A stretch of DNA of 64,000 bases, taken from contig CAJXPB010000003.1 in the NCBI GenBank assembly GCA_913057905.1, positions 248,001 through 312,000 of the forward strand, in the 5' to 3' direction. Under the pieces are notes generated by a model. It had not been told where the DNA came from. It worked only from the letters and a program-made list of their open reading frames with translations, and searched no databases. The position numbers were made by a program, and so were the translations under genes. Shown here one piece after another: positions 7,696 through 15,690 of this stretch (position 1 is its first letter; each line of letters opens with the position of its first letter). This DNA comes from an uncultured Pseudomonadota bacterium (GTDB taxonomy: Bacteria > Myxococcota_A > Bradymonadia > Bradymonadales > Bradymonadaceae).

Positions 7696-8830
7696 CGTCG
7701 TCGCCGTCGTCGCGAAGAGGCTCAGGCACCTCCAACTCCTGGTATTCGTACGACAGATCGTAGCGCACCAGCGAATCCCGTCCGAACCGCGAGGCGGGGA
7801 ACGTAAATCGCAGCTCCGAGACGGATTCGCCCGGGCGTTCGAAGATCGAGAAGTCCTCGACCGACTCGCCGGGTTTGATGGTCGTGTCCTCGGTGATCTG
7901 TCCCTCGACGGTGGTGCTGCCCGAGAATTTCAGCCGCGCGTAGGTCGACTGCTCGCTCGTCACACTCGCGACCCGCCGGCCGGCCACGTCGCGGTGGCCC
8001 GGCCGATAGGTCACGGGCTCGTCGGTGTTGTTGGTGATGGAGTAGTTCACCACAAGGGCGGGGTCGGAGCTGTATCCTTCGCCCTGAGAAGAATGTTCCA
8101 GCTTCAGATAGTCGGCTTCGGAGCCGGTGACCTTGAACTGTACGCCATCGAGCTCGACGGCTTCACCCGACGAATAGACCTCGGGGCCGGTCGGTTCCGA
8201 GGATTCGAACTGCATCCGGATCAGGACCGGCAGATCGCCGCGGTGCATCGCCGGCGGCACGCTGAAGATCAGCTCGGCGGGGGAACGTTCCGGGACCTCG
8301 AACAAAAAGACGTCCTCCACGGAGTCACCCGGGGCGATGGTCACCGGGTTGGTCACCTGGCCCTGAAAGTGGCCCTTCTGCAGCGACACGCCCGCGATGG
8401 TCTGCTTGGTAGCCGGTGGAACCGTCGACTGCTCACCCTCCGGCGCAAAGTACAGAAGCGGCGTCGTCGCCTCGCTCAACTGATTGGCGCCGTGGGGCGG
8501 CGAGTATCGAAACGCGTCTTTGCCGCGATTGGTCAGCGACACGGTCACCGCCATCACCGGTTCGTCGTAGGTGTGGATGCGACCGTCGTTCGAGACCTCG
8601 GGCACCCGCAGCTCGTGGTCGGTGACCGACACCTCCATCCCGCCGACCCGTGCGGACTCGGAGGCCGACACAACCGTTGGCCCGGTCTCTTCGCACGCAG
8701 CCAACAGAACCGTCGCTGCCAGGGCGGCGCACAGTGTGGACCACTGGAGGCCGCTCGATCGCGGCATCGGACGGTCCGCCGAATTGTCGCTGCCGAATGT
8801 CATACTGGAAAGCCCTTGTCGGTGAGGCAT
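7688..8830 (-). CDS. Lipoprotein with two DUF4352-like domains
   Basis: Up to 380 residues. A lipobox LLAAC puts the acylated Cys at residue 46 of the longest form. The start at 8830 has GAGGG seven bases upstream, but ATGs at residues 10 or 22 give a more normal signal peptide length. The mature protein holds two tandem repeats (about 55-200 and 215-360). Each ends in a similar stretch, VTIAPGDSVEDVFLFEVPE in the first and TTIKPGESVEDFSIFERPG in the second, as in DUF4352-type immunoglobulin-like domains. The likely location is the periplasmic face of a membrane; function unknown. It heads the minus-strand unit with the Smr and Cys-rich genes. Confidence 0.7.
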   Translation of the reverse strand: MPHRQGLSSMTFGSDNSADRPMPRSSGLQWSTLCAALAATVLLAACEETGPTVVSASESARVGGMEVSVTDHELRVPEVSNDGRIHTYDEPVMAVTVSLTNRGKDAFRYSPPHGANQLSEATTPLLYFAPEGEQSTVPPATKQTIAGVSLQKGHFQGQVTNPVTIAPGDSVEDVFLFEVPERSPAELIFSVPPAMHRGDLPVLIRMQFESSEPTGPEVYSSGEAVELDGVQFKVTGSEADYLKLEHSSQGEGYSSDPALVVNYSITNNTDEPVTYRPGHRDVAGRRVASVTSEQSTYARLKFSGSTTVEGQITEDTTIKPGESVEDFSIFERPGESVSELRFTFPASRFGRDSLVRYDLSYEYQELEVPEPLRDDGDDDE

Positions 8831-8899
8831 TTGGGACCCTCGCGGTCGCGGAGACCGTACCAGAGGGCTGCAGCCCCGACAATCTTTTGGAAACGAGGA

Positions 8900-10906
8900 T
8901 TACCGTTCTTTCAGATCGACATCGACGTATACATCGTCGGCTTCGACCCCGAAGAGCTCGCGCGCCCGTGCCACAGCTTCGTGGTTTCGGACCGTCTCGT
9001 ACAGGTCGGCCTTGCGCTTTTTGAATTTGGCTTCGCGCTGATCGGCGAGCGTTTCGCTGGAGGCATCCACGCCGTCCCAGGCGTCGATCGAGACGTTCCA
9101 CTCGCCGCCGAGGGCTCGAGAGGCGGCCTTTTCGATCAGCTCCTGATGACGGTCGTCCTTGAAGAATTCGTAGAACTGGCCCTCACACCCGAGCTTGATC
9201 AATCCGTCCTCGAGCCGATCCGGGTGAGCGTGTTCGTACTGCACCCCCGACGCCCCGAGCTCGTCGCACAAGACATCGATCACCCGCCGCCATCGCTGCT
9301 CGACATCCATCGCGTCGGCGTCGGCGGCCGGCCCCGACTGGGCCGACACATCGATGGTCGTGGGTTCGTTCGAGGCCGGTTCCCCGCCGGTATCTCCGGG
9401 CCGCGGCTCCATCGGCGGCGGCTCGGGCTGGCCGGCATCCTGGTCGTCAGGATCGGGTTCTTCGTCCGGTTCGGGGTCGGGGTCCGGTTCGGGGTCGGAT
9501 TCAGGTTCTACGTCGAGCGCAGGGTCGGACTCGTCGTCCTCGTCTGCGGCCTCGTTCGACTCCTCGGCCCTCGGCTCGGCGGGAGATCCGGCTTCGCGGC
9601 TCGTTCCCTGCTCGGAGGTCGCCGCGGAAGTCGGTTCCGGATCGGTTCCGCCGGCGTCCTGGCCGCCTTTTTTGGGGCTCGGAGTCGGGGAGCCGTCCGC
9701 CGGCGGCTCGAAGGGCTCGGTCCCGTCAAATTCACCCTCCAAGGCTTCGAGCTTGTCGACCAGAAGGTCGATGCTCTTGAGCGGCTCGAGCTGAGTCAGC
9801 CGCACGAGCGTCATCTCGAAGACGAGCTTCGGGTACGGCGACTGGGTCATCTCCTTGGCGCCGTCGGCCATCACCGAAAAGAAACGGTGGACGAGCTGGC
9901 GGCGCTCGTCGCCGGTGAGCTGCATCGAATCGAGCTGGGAGCGCGCCTCGTCGAGTTCGCTGGCGGTCAACTTGGTGACCTCCATCGGATCGTCGACCGC
10001 CGAGACGACCACAAGGTCCCGCAGGTGCGTCACGAGTTCCGAGGCGAACTGCTGCATGTCGTAGCCGAACCGGTGCACCGTATCGAGGGCATCGAGCGCG
10101 CCGGCCGGATCGCGCGCGAGGATTGCGCGACTGATCTCGAAGAGGTGTTCGCGGTTGGCCACGCCCAGGATGTCGGCGACCTGTTTTTCGGTGATCGTGT
10201 CGCCGGCGAATCCGATGACCTGATCGAGCAGGCTCTGGGCGTCGCGCATCGCCCCGTCGGCCTGCCGGGCGATCAGTTCCAGGGCCGACTCCTCGGCATC
10301 CAGACCCTCTTCGCTGCAGATCTTGGCCAGGTGGTCGACGATGTCGCCCTGTTGGATGCGCTTGAAATCGAAGCGCTGGCACCGGCTCAGGATCGTGATC
10401 GGGATCTTCTGGGGCTCGGTCGTCGCAAAGATGAAGTAGGCGTGCTCGGGCGGCTCCTCCAGGGTCTTCAACAGGGCGTTGAAGGCCTCGGTGGTGAGCA
10501 TGTGAACTTCATCGATAATGTAGATCTTGTAGCGGCTCTGGCTGGGGGCATAGCGGACCCCCTCTCGCAACTCGCGGATCTCATTGATCCCGCGGTTCGA
10601 CGCCCCGTCGATCTCGTAGACGTCGACGGCCTGGCCTTCGGTGATGTCCTTGCAGGACTGGCATTCGTAGCACGGCTCGGCGGTCGGCCCCTCGCGCTCG
10701 CCGTCCGGGCCCTGGCAGTTCAGAGCCTTGGCCAGAATGCGAGCCGTCGAGGTCTTGCCGACGCCGCGGGCACCACAAAACAGGTAGGCGTGGTGGACGC
10801 GGTCCTGCTCGATCGAATTTTTGAGGGTGCGGGCGACATGTTCCTGCCCGACGACCTCGTCGAAGTGGTCGGGTCGCCACTTCCGTGCTAGCGCGAGATA
10901 AGACAT
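8900..10906 (-). CDS. dnaX: DNA polymerase III subunit gamma/tau
   Basis: A 668-residue clamp-loader ATPase starting MSYLALARKWRPDHFDEVVG. Walker A GARGVGKTSTARIL is near residues 45-58, followed by a zinc module with paired cysteines (CYECQSC). The Walker B region DEVHML and the sensor/arginine-finger segment ATTEPQKIPITILSRCQRFDF match DnaX. Domain III runs to about residue 400, then a Pro/Asp/Glu-rich linker to about 540 and a C-terminal tau-like domain. A run of six A residues on the coding strand (complement of 9668-9673) lies at the gamma/tau boundary. The ATG at 10906 has no clear ribosome-binding site. Identity is secure. Confidence 0.95.
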   Translation of the reverse strand: MSYLALARKWRPDHFDEVVGQEHVARTLKNSIEQDRVHHAYLFCGARGVGKTSTARILAKALNCQGPDGEREGPTAEPCYECQSCKDITEGQAVDVYEIDGASNRGINEIRELREGVRYAPSQSRYKIYIIDEVHMLTTEAFNALLKTLEEPPEHAYFIFATTEPQKIPITILSRCQRFDFKRIQQGDIVDHLAKICSEEGLDAEESALELIARQADGAMRDAQSLLDQVIGFAGDTITEKQVADILGVANREHLFEISRAILARDPAGALDALDTVHRFGYDMQQFASELVTHLRDLVVVSAVDDPMEVTKLTASELDEARSQLDSMQLTGDERRQLVHRFFSVMADGAKEMTQSPYPKLVFEMTLVRLTQLEPLKSIDLLVDKLEALEGEFDGTEPFEPPADGSPTPSPKKGGQDAGGTDPEPTSAATSEQGTSREAGSPAEPRAEESNEAADEDDESDPALDVEPESDPEPDPDPEPDEEPDPDDQDAGQPEPPPMEPRPGDTGGEPASNEPTTIDVSAQSGPAADADAMDVEQRWRRVIDVLCDELGASGVQYEHAHPDRLEDGLIKLGCEGQFYEFFKDDRHQELIEKAASRALGGEWNVSIDAWDGVDASSETLADQREAKFKKRKADLYETVRNHEAVARARELFGVEADDVYVDVDLKER

Positions 10907-11005
10907 GGCATTCGGGGTTGGAGGGACTCGGTCCGACGACCATACTGTGTAGTCGAATGACCGCCCCGAGACAACGACAGTGAATTGAAACAAACCGGAA
11001 CACGC

Positions 11006-11548
11006 ATGTGGGTCTTCGGATACGGATCGATCGTCTGGCGGCCGGGGTTCGAGTACGTCGAATCGCACCCCGGCTACGTCGAAGGGTGGACGCGTCGATT
11101 CTGGCAACATTCGACCGATCATCGTGGGGTGCCGGGTGATCCCGGACGCGTCGTGACCCTCTTGCAGGACGAGGGCGCGGCCTGTTGGGGCGTGGTCTAC
11201 CGTGCGGATCCGGCATTTGCCGACGAGATCCGCCGGCAGCTCGATGTGCGCGAGCAGGGCGGCTACGAGCGCCACGAAGTCGACGTCCACCCCGCTCCCG
11301 GTGCCGAGCGAGACACGATCATCGAGAGTGCGCTGATGTACGTGGCGACCCCCCAAAACCCGCAGTTTGCCGGCGACGACACGATCGAGGCGATCGCCGA
11401 GCAGGTGATACGATCCGAAGGCCCCAGCGGACACAACGTCGAATACGTACTGGAACTGGCCGATGCGCTGGCCGAGATCGGCGCCGAAGATCCGCACGTC
11501 TTTGCCGTGGCCGAGGAAGTTCGCCGCCGACTCAACAGGGCTGGTTAA
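11006..11548 (+). CDS. chaC: ChaC-like gamma-glutamylcyclotransferase
   Basis: A 180-residue protein starting MWVFGYGSIVWRPGF, the ChaC substrate-binding signature. The catalytic Glu is in LDVREQGGYER near residue 87. ChaC enzymes cleave glutathione to 5-oxoproline and Cys-Gly in the cytosol. The ATG at 11006 was chosen because the family begins directly with this motif; a TTG 21 bp upstream is less likely. It is divergent from dnaX and about 70 bp upstream of the Mpo1-like gene. The family call is strong; glutathione specificity is inferred from the ChaC-type motif. Confidence 0.85.
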   Translation: MWVFGYGSIVWRPGFEYVESHPGYVEGWTRRFWQHSTDHRGVPGDPGRVVTLLQDEGAACWGVVYRADPAFADEIRRQLDVREQGGYERHEVDVHPAPGAERDTIIESALMYVATPQNPQFAGDDTIEAIAEQVIRSEGPSGHNVEYVLELADALAEIGAEDPHVFAVAEEVRRRLNRAG

Positions 11549-11620
11549 TCCGCCCGTGGAGACTATCTTGAAGATCGCACGAACCGCCACTGCCCATTCC
11601 CCGCTGACACCGACGGACAC

Positions 11621-12037
11621 ATGACGCGCGAACTCGAGAGCTTTGAAGAATTCTGGCCCCAGTATTTGAGCGAGCACAGCAGACGCAGCACGCGCCTTCT
11701 GCACGCACTGGGCCTCGGCGGCGCGTTGGCGTCGCTGACCGCGGCAGCCGTAAAAAAGGACGGCCGCTTCGTGGCTCTGGCCGCCGCGCTTGGGTACGGG
11801 CCGGCGTGGTTCAGTCACATGGCCATCGAGGGGAACAAACCGACCTCGCTGAGCCACCCGCTGTGGGCAATCCGCGCCAACCTGAAGATGTGCCAGAAGA
11901 TGATGACCGGCGAGATCGAGCGGGAGTACGATCGGCTGCTGGGCAGCGAGACGAACCGCCGGCATCTGCTCGAGGCACTGGAGGCCGCCGAGTCCGCCGC
12001 CGCGGAGATGGCGCCAGTCGAAGCCGAGGGGGAGTGA
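11621..12037 (+). CDS. DUF962/Mpo1-like small protein
   Basis: A 138-residue protein with the DUF962 pattern: FEEFWPQYLSEHSRRSTRLLHALG at the N-terminus, a central hydrophobic pair of segments and GYGPAWFSHMAIEGNKPTS, with His positions typical of the family. Yeast Mpo1 is an iron-dependent dioxygenase that alpha-oxidises 2-hydroxy fatty acids. Most bacterial members are uncharacterised. The HD gene starts at its stop codon (TGATG) and an acyl-CoA dehydrogenase follows, which fits a lipid-related role, but that is inference. Confidence 0.8.
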   Translation: MTRELESFEEFWPQYLSEHSRRSTRLLHALGLGGALASLTAAAVKKDGRFVALAAALGYGPAWFSHMAIEGNKPTSLSHPLWAIRANLKMCQKMMTGEIEREYDRLLGSETNRRHLLEALEAAESAAAEMAPVEAEGE

Positions 12038-12771
12038 TGAGTGACGCGTTCGTACAGAGCGCTGCCGACCGGATCGATGCCCCCTGGGCGGCCGAAGCGG
12101 CCGAGTACGTCGTGGAAACGATGCGTCAGGACGGCAGCCACGACGGCGATCACCTCCTGCGCGTGATGCGCAACTGCGAGATGATCCTCGATGGCGAGCG
12201 CCAGCGCGGCGGCGAGGCCGACCGGGAAGTCGTGATGGCCGCCGCGTTGTTTCACGACGTCGTCAACGTCCCCAAAGATAGTGACGAACGCGCCGATGCC
12301 TCGGTCCACGCGGCTGATACCGCCCGGGATTTCTTCGCCGGCACCGGCGTATTTGACGAGAACCGGCTCGCATGGGTCGCCGATGCCATCGAGCGCCACA
12401 GCTACTCGCGGGGCCTGGAGCCGAAGCGACTGGAGGGCGCCATCGTGCGCGACGCCGACCGACTGGAGGCGATCGGTGCGGTCGGGCTGGCCCGTTGCTT
12501 CCACGTAGGCGGTCAACTCGACCGACCGCTCTGGGATCAGGCCGACCCGTTCGCCGAGGACCGCGACCTGGACGACACACGATACGCCATCGACCATTTC
12601 TTCGAGAAGCTGCTAACGATCCGCGAGCATATGCAGACCGAGACCGGCGCCGAGATCGCCGACCGGCGCCACGGATTGCTGACGGACTACCTCGAACAAC
12701 TCGCCGAGGAGATCGGCGCCGACTGGCCGCCATCGCGGCTCGCACATTCCGAGTCCAGTGAGCCCAAGTAG
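12037..12771 (+). CDS. HD-domain phosphohydrolase
   Basis: A 244-residue protein starting MSDAFVQSAADRID, translationally coupled to the upstream gene (TGATG overlap) with a GAGGGGGAG Shine-Dalgarno. Metal ligands of the HD superfamily are visible: His in HDGDHLLRV near residue 39, the HD pair in ALFHDVVN near 72, and Asp in VRDADRLEAIG near 137. It resembles the YedJ/YpgQ group. The substrate is unknown; nucleotides are plausible for the family. It lies 12 bp before the acyl-CoA dehydrogenase gene in a likely operon. Confidence 0.85.
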   Translation: MSDAFVQSAADRIDAPWAAEAAEYVVETMRQDGSHDGDHLLRVMRNCEMILDGERQRGGEADREVVMAAALFHDVVNVPKDSDERADASVHAADTARDFFAGTGVFDENRLAWVADAIERHSYSRGLEPKRLEGAIVRDADRLEAIGAVGLARCFHVGGQLDRPLWDQADPFAEDRDLDDTRYAIDHFFEKLLTIREHMQTETGAEIADRRHGLLTDYLEQLAEEIGADWPPSRLAHSESSEPK

Positions 12772-12783
12772 AGAGGACCTGAC

Positions 12784-13983
12784 ATGGATTTTTCGATCAG
12801 CCCGGAACTCGAATCGACACTCGACATCGTCGAGACCTTCGTAGCCGAAGAGCTGCATCCGCTGGAGGACCATGTGGTCCACGGCCACTGGGACGTCATT
12901 CAGTCCGAACTGGACAAACGCCGCGACCGGGTCAAGGAACTGGGCCTCTGGACCCCTCACCTGGACGAACAATGGGGCGGCATGGGGCTGTCGCTGGTGG
13001 AGTTCGGCCACGTCGCCGAAGCCCTGGGCCGCAGCCCACTGGGCCACTACGCCTTCAACTGCCAGGCGCCCGACGCCGGCAACATGGAGATTCTGACCGA
13101 ATACGGCACCGACTGGCAAAAAGAGCGGTTTTTGGAACCGCTGCTGGACGGCGACACCCGCAGTTGCTTCGCGATGACCGAACCGGACAACGCCGGCTCC
13201 AACCCGACGATGCTCGACACCACGGCCCGCCGCGACGGCGACGAGTTCGTCATCAACGGCCGCAAGTGGTTTACCTCGGGTGCCGACGGCGCCGACTTCG
13301 CCATCGTCATGGCAGTGACCGACCCCGACGCCGAGGACCGCTACAGCCGCGCCAGCCAGATCATCGTTCCCGCCGACGCCGACGGCTTTGAACTCGAGCG
13401 CAACATCTCGGTGATGGGCGAGTCGGGCAGCGGGTATCTGAGCCACGGGGAAGTCACGTTCGACGACTGCCGGGTGCCGGCCGAAAACCTGCTGGGGCCC
13501 GCCGAAGGTGGATTCGCCATCGCTCAGGAGCGGCTGGGACCGGGACGCATCCACCACTGCATGCGCTGGATCGGCATCTGCGAGCGGGCCTTCGACCTGA
13601 TGTGCAGGCGCGCCAACCAACGCGAGGTCTACCCGGGAAGTCCCCTGGGTGACCGGCAGATGGTCCAGGAAAAGATCGCCGACAGCCGGGCCGACATCGA
13701 CGCCGCCCGACTGATGACCCTGCAGGCGGCCTGGCAGATCGACCGCAAGGGAACCCGTGCCGCACGGGTCGACATCTCCAAGATCAAATACTTCGTGGCG
13801 GGTGTACTCCAGGACGTCCTCGATCGGGCCATCCAGATCCACGGCGCGCTTGGTGTCACCGACGACACGCCCCTGGCGTTCTGGTATCGCCATGAACGCG
13901 GCGCCCGCATCTACGACGGCCCCGACGAAGTCCACAAACGGGTCGTCGCCAAGAAATCGCTAAAGGAGCGGGCCTCGGACTGA
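12784..13983 (+). CDS. Acyl-CoA dehydrogenase, ACAD10/11-like
   Basis: A 399-residue flavoprotein with the usual three-part fold. Visible are the N-terminal helical domain, the FAD/substrate loop region CFAMTEPDNAGSNP, a middle beta domain and a C-terminal helical domain ending YDGPDEVHKRVVAKK. The GPDEVH signature is typical of the ACAD10/11 branch. The enzyme would introduce a 2,3 double bond into an acyl-CoA. It is the last gene of the operon beginning at 11621. It converges on an aminoglycoside-phosphotransferase-like kinase gene 10 bp away; the two domains are fused in animal ACAD10/11, which act on 4-hydroxy fatty acids. Confidence 0.9.
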   Translation: MDFSISPELESTLDIVETFVAEELHPLEDHVVHGHWDVIQSELDKRRDRVKELGLWTPHLDEQWGGMGLSLVEFGHVAEALGRSPLGHYAFNCQAPDAGNMEILTEYGTDWQKERFLEPLLDGDTRSCFAMTEPDNAGSNPTMLDTTARRDGDEFVINGRKWFTSGADGADFAIVMAVTDPDAEDRYSRASQIIVPADADGFELERNISVMGESGSGYLSHGEVTFDDCRVPAENLLGPAEGGFAIAQERLGPGRIHHCMRWIGICERAFDLMCRRANQREVYPGSPLGDRQMVQEKIADSRADIDAARLMTLQAAWQIDRKGTRAARVDISKIKYFVAGVLQDVLDRAIQIHGALGVTDDTPLAFWYRHERGARIYDGPDEVHKRVVAKKSLKERASD

Positions 13984-13993
13984 GCCTGCCGGC

Positions 13994-15073
13994 CTAGATA
14001 GAGTCGCGCTCCAATGCCCGCACCGCCGTCGAGGCCAACGCCCGCACGGCATGAATCAGCGCGGCAAACCGGGGATCGTCGGTGTGGCCCTGATCGAACC
14101 GATAGTAGATCTGCTGGCCGATCACCGCGACCTTGTAGAGCCCGTAGACATAGTAAAACAACATGTCCGAGACATCGCGGCCGGTCCTCTCGGCGTATGC
14201 ATCGACTAGCTCGCGGCGCGTGAAGTTCCCAGGCTTGGCCGTCGGCCCGAACTGCATCGTCAACAACACGTCGGGATCGTCGTCTTCGACCCAGTAGGCC
14301 AGCGTCGTTCCCAGGTCCATCAACGGGTCGCCGACAGTCGCCATCTCCCAGTCGAGAATCGCCCGGATCTGCGACAGATCCTCCGGATCCAAGACCAGAT
14401 TGTCGTATTTGAAGTCGTTGTGGATCAGAGACGCGCCACGCTGATCAAGGTCGGTCTCGGGCCGGTTTGTCTTCAGCCAGTCGCCGACCTCTTCCATCTG
14501 CTCGATCTCGTCGGTGCGTGACTTTGCATACCGGTCGATCCAGCCGACGACCTGCCGGTCCACGTAGCCCTCTGGGTTGCCGAACCCTTCGAGTCCAGCC
14601 TCCTTCCAATCGATCCCGTGCAACGTGGCGAATTCTTCGACAAACGACTCCGACAACCCCTCCATCGTCGCGGCATCCAGCTCGAAGCCCTCGGGATCTG
14701 CCCCGCGAAGCACCGCCCCCTCGACACGCTCCATCAGATAAAACGGCGCACCGATGACATCCTCCTCATCGCAGAACGCCACCGGCGAGGGCACCCTGTC
14801 GTAGGTGCCCTCCAGCGCCTTCAGCACTCGCCACTCCCGCGACATGTCATGCCCCGATTCGACGTGCGCCCCATGAGGCGGCCGCCGCAGCACGAATTCC
14901 CGGTCACCGACGCGAATCAGATACGTCAGATTCGAGTGGCCGGCCGGAAACTGCAGAACCTCGATCTCACCGGCCAGATCCGGCCGATCTTCGCGCAGCC
15001 AGACACCCAGGCAATCTACGTCGAGCTCTTCGCCCTCTCGGACATCCGTCGGTGTGTCGATCCTGTCGGACAT
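13994..15073 (-). CDS. Aminoglycoside-phosphotransferase-like kinase, ACAD10/11 partner type
   Basis: A 359-residue kinase-fold protein. The catalytic loop HNDFKYDNLVLD is near residue 222, and the metal-binding DWEMATVGDPLMDLG follows at about 247. The N-lobe contains GHSNLTYLIRVGDREFVLRRPP. This is the APH subgroup encoded beside or fused to acyl-CoA dehydrogenases rather than an antibiotic-resistance enzyme. In that system it phosphorylates a 4-hydroxyacyl-CoA, and the dehydrogenase domain completes conversion to an enoyl-CoA. Pairing with the convergent ACAD gene supports this. The substrate is inferred. Upstream of its start lies a repeat locus. Confidence 0.85.
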   Translation of the reverse strand: MSDRIDTPTDVREGEELDVDCLGVWLREDRPDLAGEIEVLQFPAGHSNLTYLIRVGDREFVLRRPPHGAHVESGHDMSREWRVLKALEGTYDRVPSPVAFCDEEDVIGAPFYLMERVEGAVLRGADPEGFELDAATMEGLSESFVEEFATLHGIDWKEAGLEGFGNPEGYVDRQVVGWIDRYAKSRTDEIEQMEEVGDWLKTNRPETDLDQRGASLIHNDFKYDNLVLDPEDLSQIRAILDWEMATVGDPLMDLGTTLAYWVEDDDPDVLLTMQFGPTAKPGNFTRRELVDAYAERTGRDVSDMLFYYVYGLYKVAVIGQQIYYRFDQGHTDDPRFAALIHAVRALASTAVRALERDSI

Positions 15074-15145
15074 GCATTGACCCTCTCCTTATACACTCCG
15101 ATTCCCTCCAAGGGTAGGGGCAACGGAGGATGGTCGCAAAACACA

Positions 15146-15292
15146 CCCCCAAGCTCGGAGGCGCCCCGCCTGGGCGCCTCCAGCGCGCTGGGGCCAACGA
15201 TGCGCGCCTCCGGCGCGCGGCGACTGTCGATCTCCGTGCTCGCGAGGCTTTCAGCGCAGCAACCGATCTCCGCGCTTGCGGGGGGTATCCAC
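15146..15292 (+). repeat. Dispersed repeat module E, locus A
   Basis: Block shared with about 26137-26375 (same strand), 37713-37848 and 58735-58867 (opposite strand). It has a perfect 10-bp stem 15157-15166/15072+100-15181 region (GGAGGCGCCC pairing with GGGCGCCTCC at 15172-15181). A second stem GCGCGCC/GGCGCGC spans 15202-15218. Then come degenerate copies of CGATCTCCGTGCTTGCG. It lies between the divergent kinase and lpdA genes. Confidence 0.75.
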
Positions 15293-15333
15293 CTCCGCAT
15301 GCCCACGATCTCCGCACTCACCACCCCGCGGCT

Positions 15334-15590
15334 CCCGTCGTACCTCGTACGTCCTACGCGAGACGTGGCCACGTGATTCGCGGACCCCCGTCGTACCTCG
15401 TACGTCCTACGCGACACGCGGCCACGTGCTCCGCGGATCCCGTCGTACCTCGTACGTCCTACGCGAGACGCGGCCACGTGATTCGCGGATCCCGTCGTAC
15501 CTCGTACGTCCTACGCGAGACGCGGCCACGTGATTCGCGGCTCCCGTCGTACCTCGTACGTCCTACGGGGCCCGCGAAGACGTGACGCGC
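15334..15590 (+). repeat. 52-bp tandem repeat array (module R), locus A
   Basis: Four full units and one partial unit beginning at 15334, 15387, 15439, 15491 and 15543 (spacing 53, 52, 52, 52). Each unit starts CCCGTCGTACCTCGTACG and contains the small inverted repeats GTAC-CTC-GTAC and CGCG-AGA-CGCG plus the palindrome CACGTG. Units are nearly identical with no spacers. The period is not a multiple of three, so it is not coding. The array fills most of the 617-bp gap before lpdA and ends about 100 bp before its start. Confidence 0.9.
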
Positions 15591-15690
15591 GTTCCCATTT
15601 GCCGAAAGAGATGCCTCACGTTAGGTTGGCGCGCGGCGAGCCATTTTTCACCCTTCGAGATGCGATCTTTACGAATTCAAGGAGACGATA

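Noticed and set aside
7994..10891. A 965-codon open frame on the plus strand opposite dnaX
   Set aside because: It is the complement of secure minus-strand genes (lipoprotein and dnaX), has no domain pattern and reflects GC-rich codon bias.
15334..15590. CRISPR array
   Set aside because: Units are directly adjacent 52-mers with no unique spacers and no cas genes nearby; they are a simple tandem repeat.
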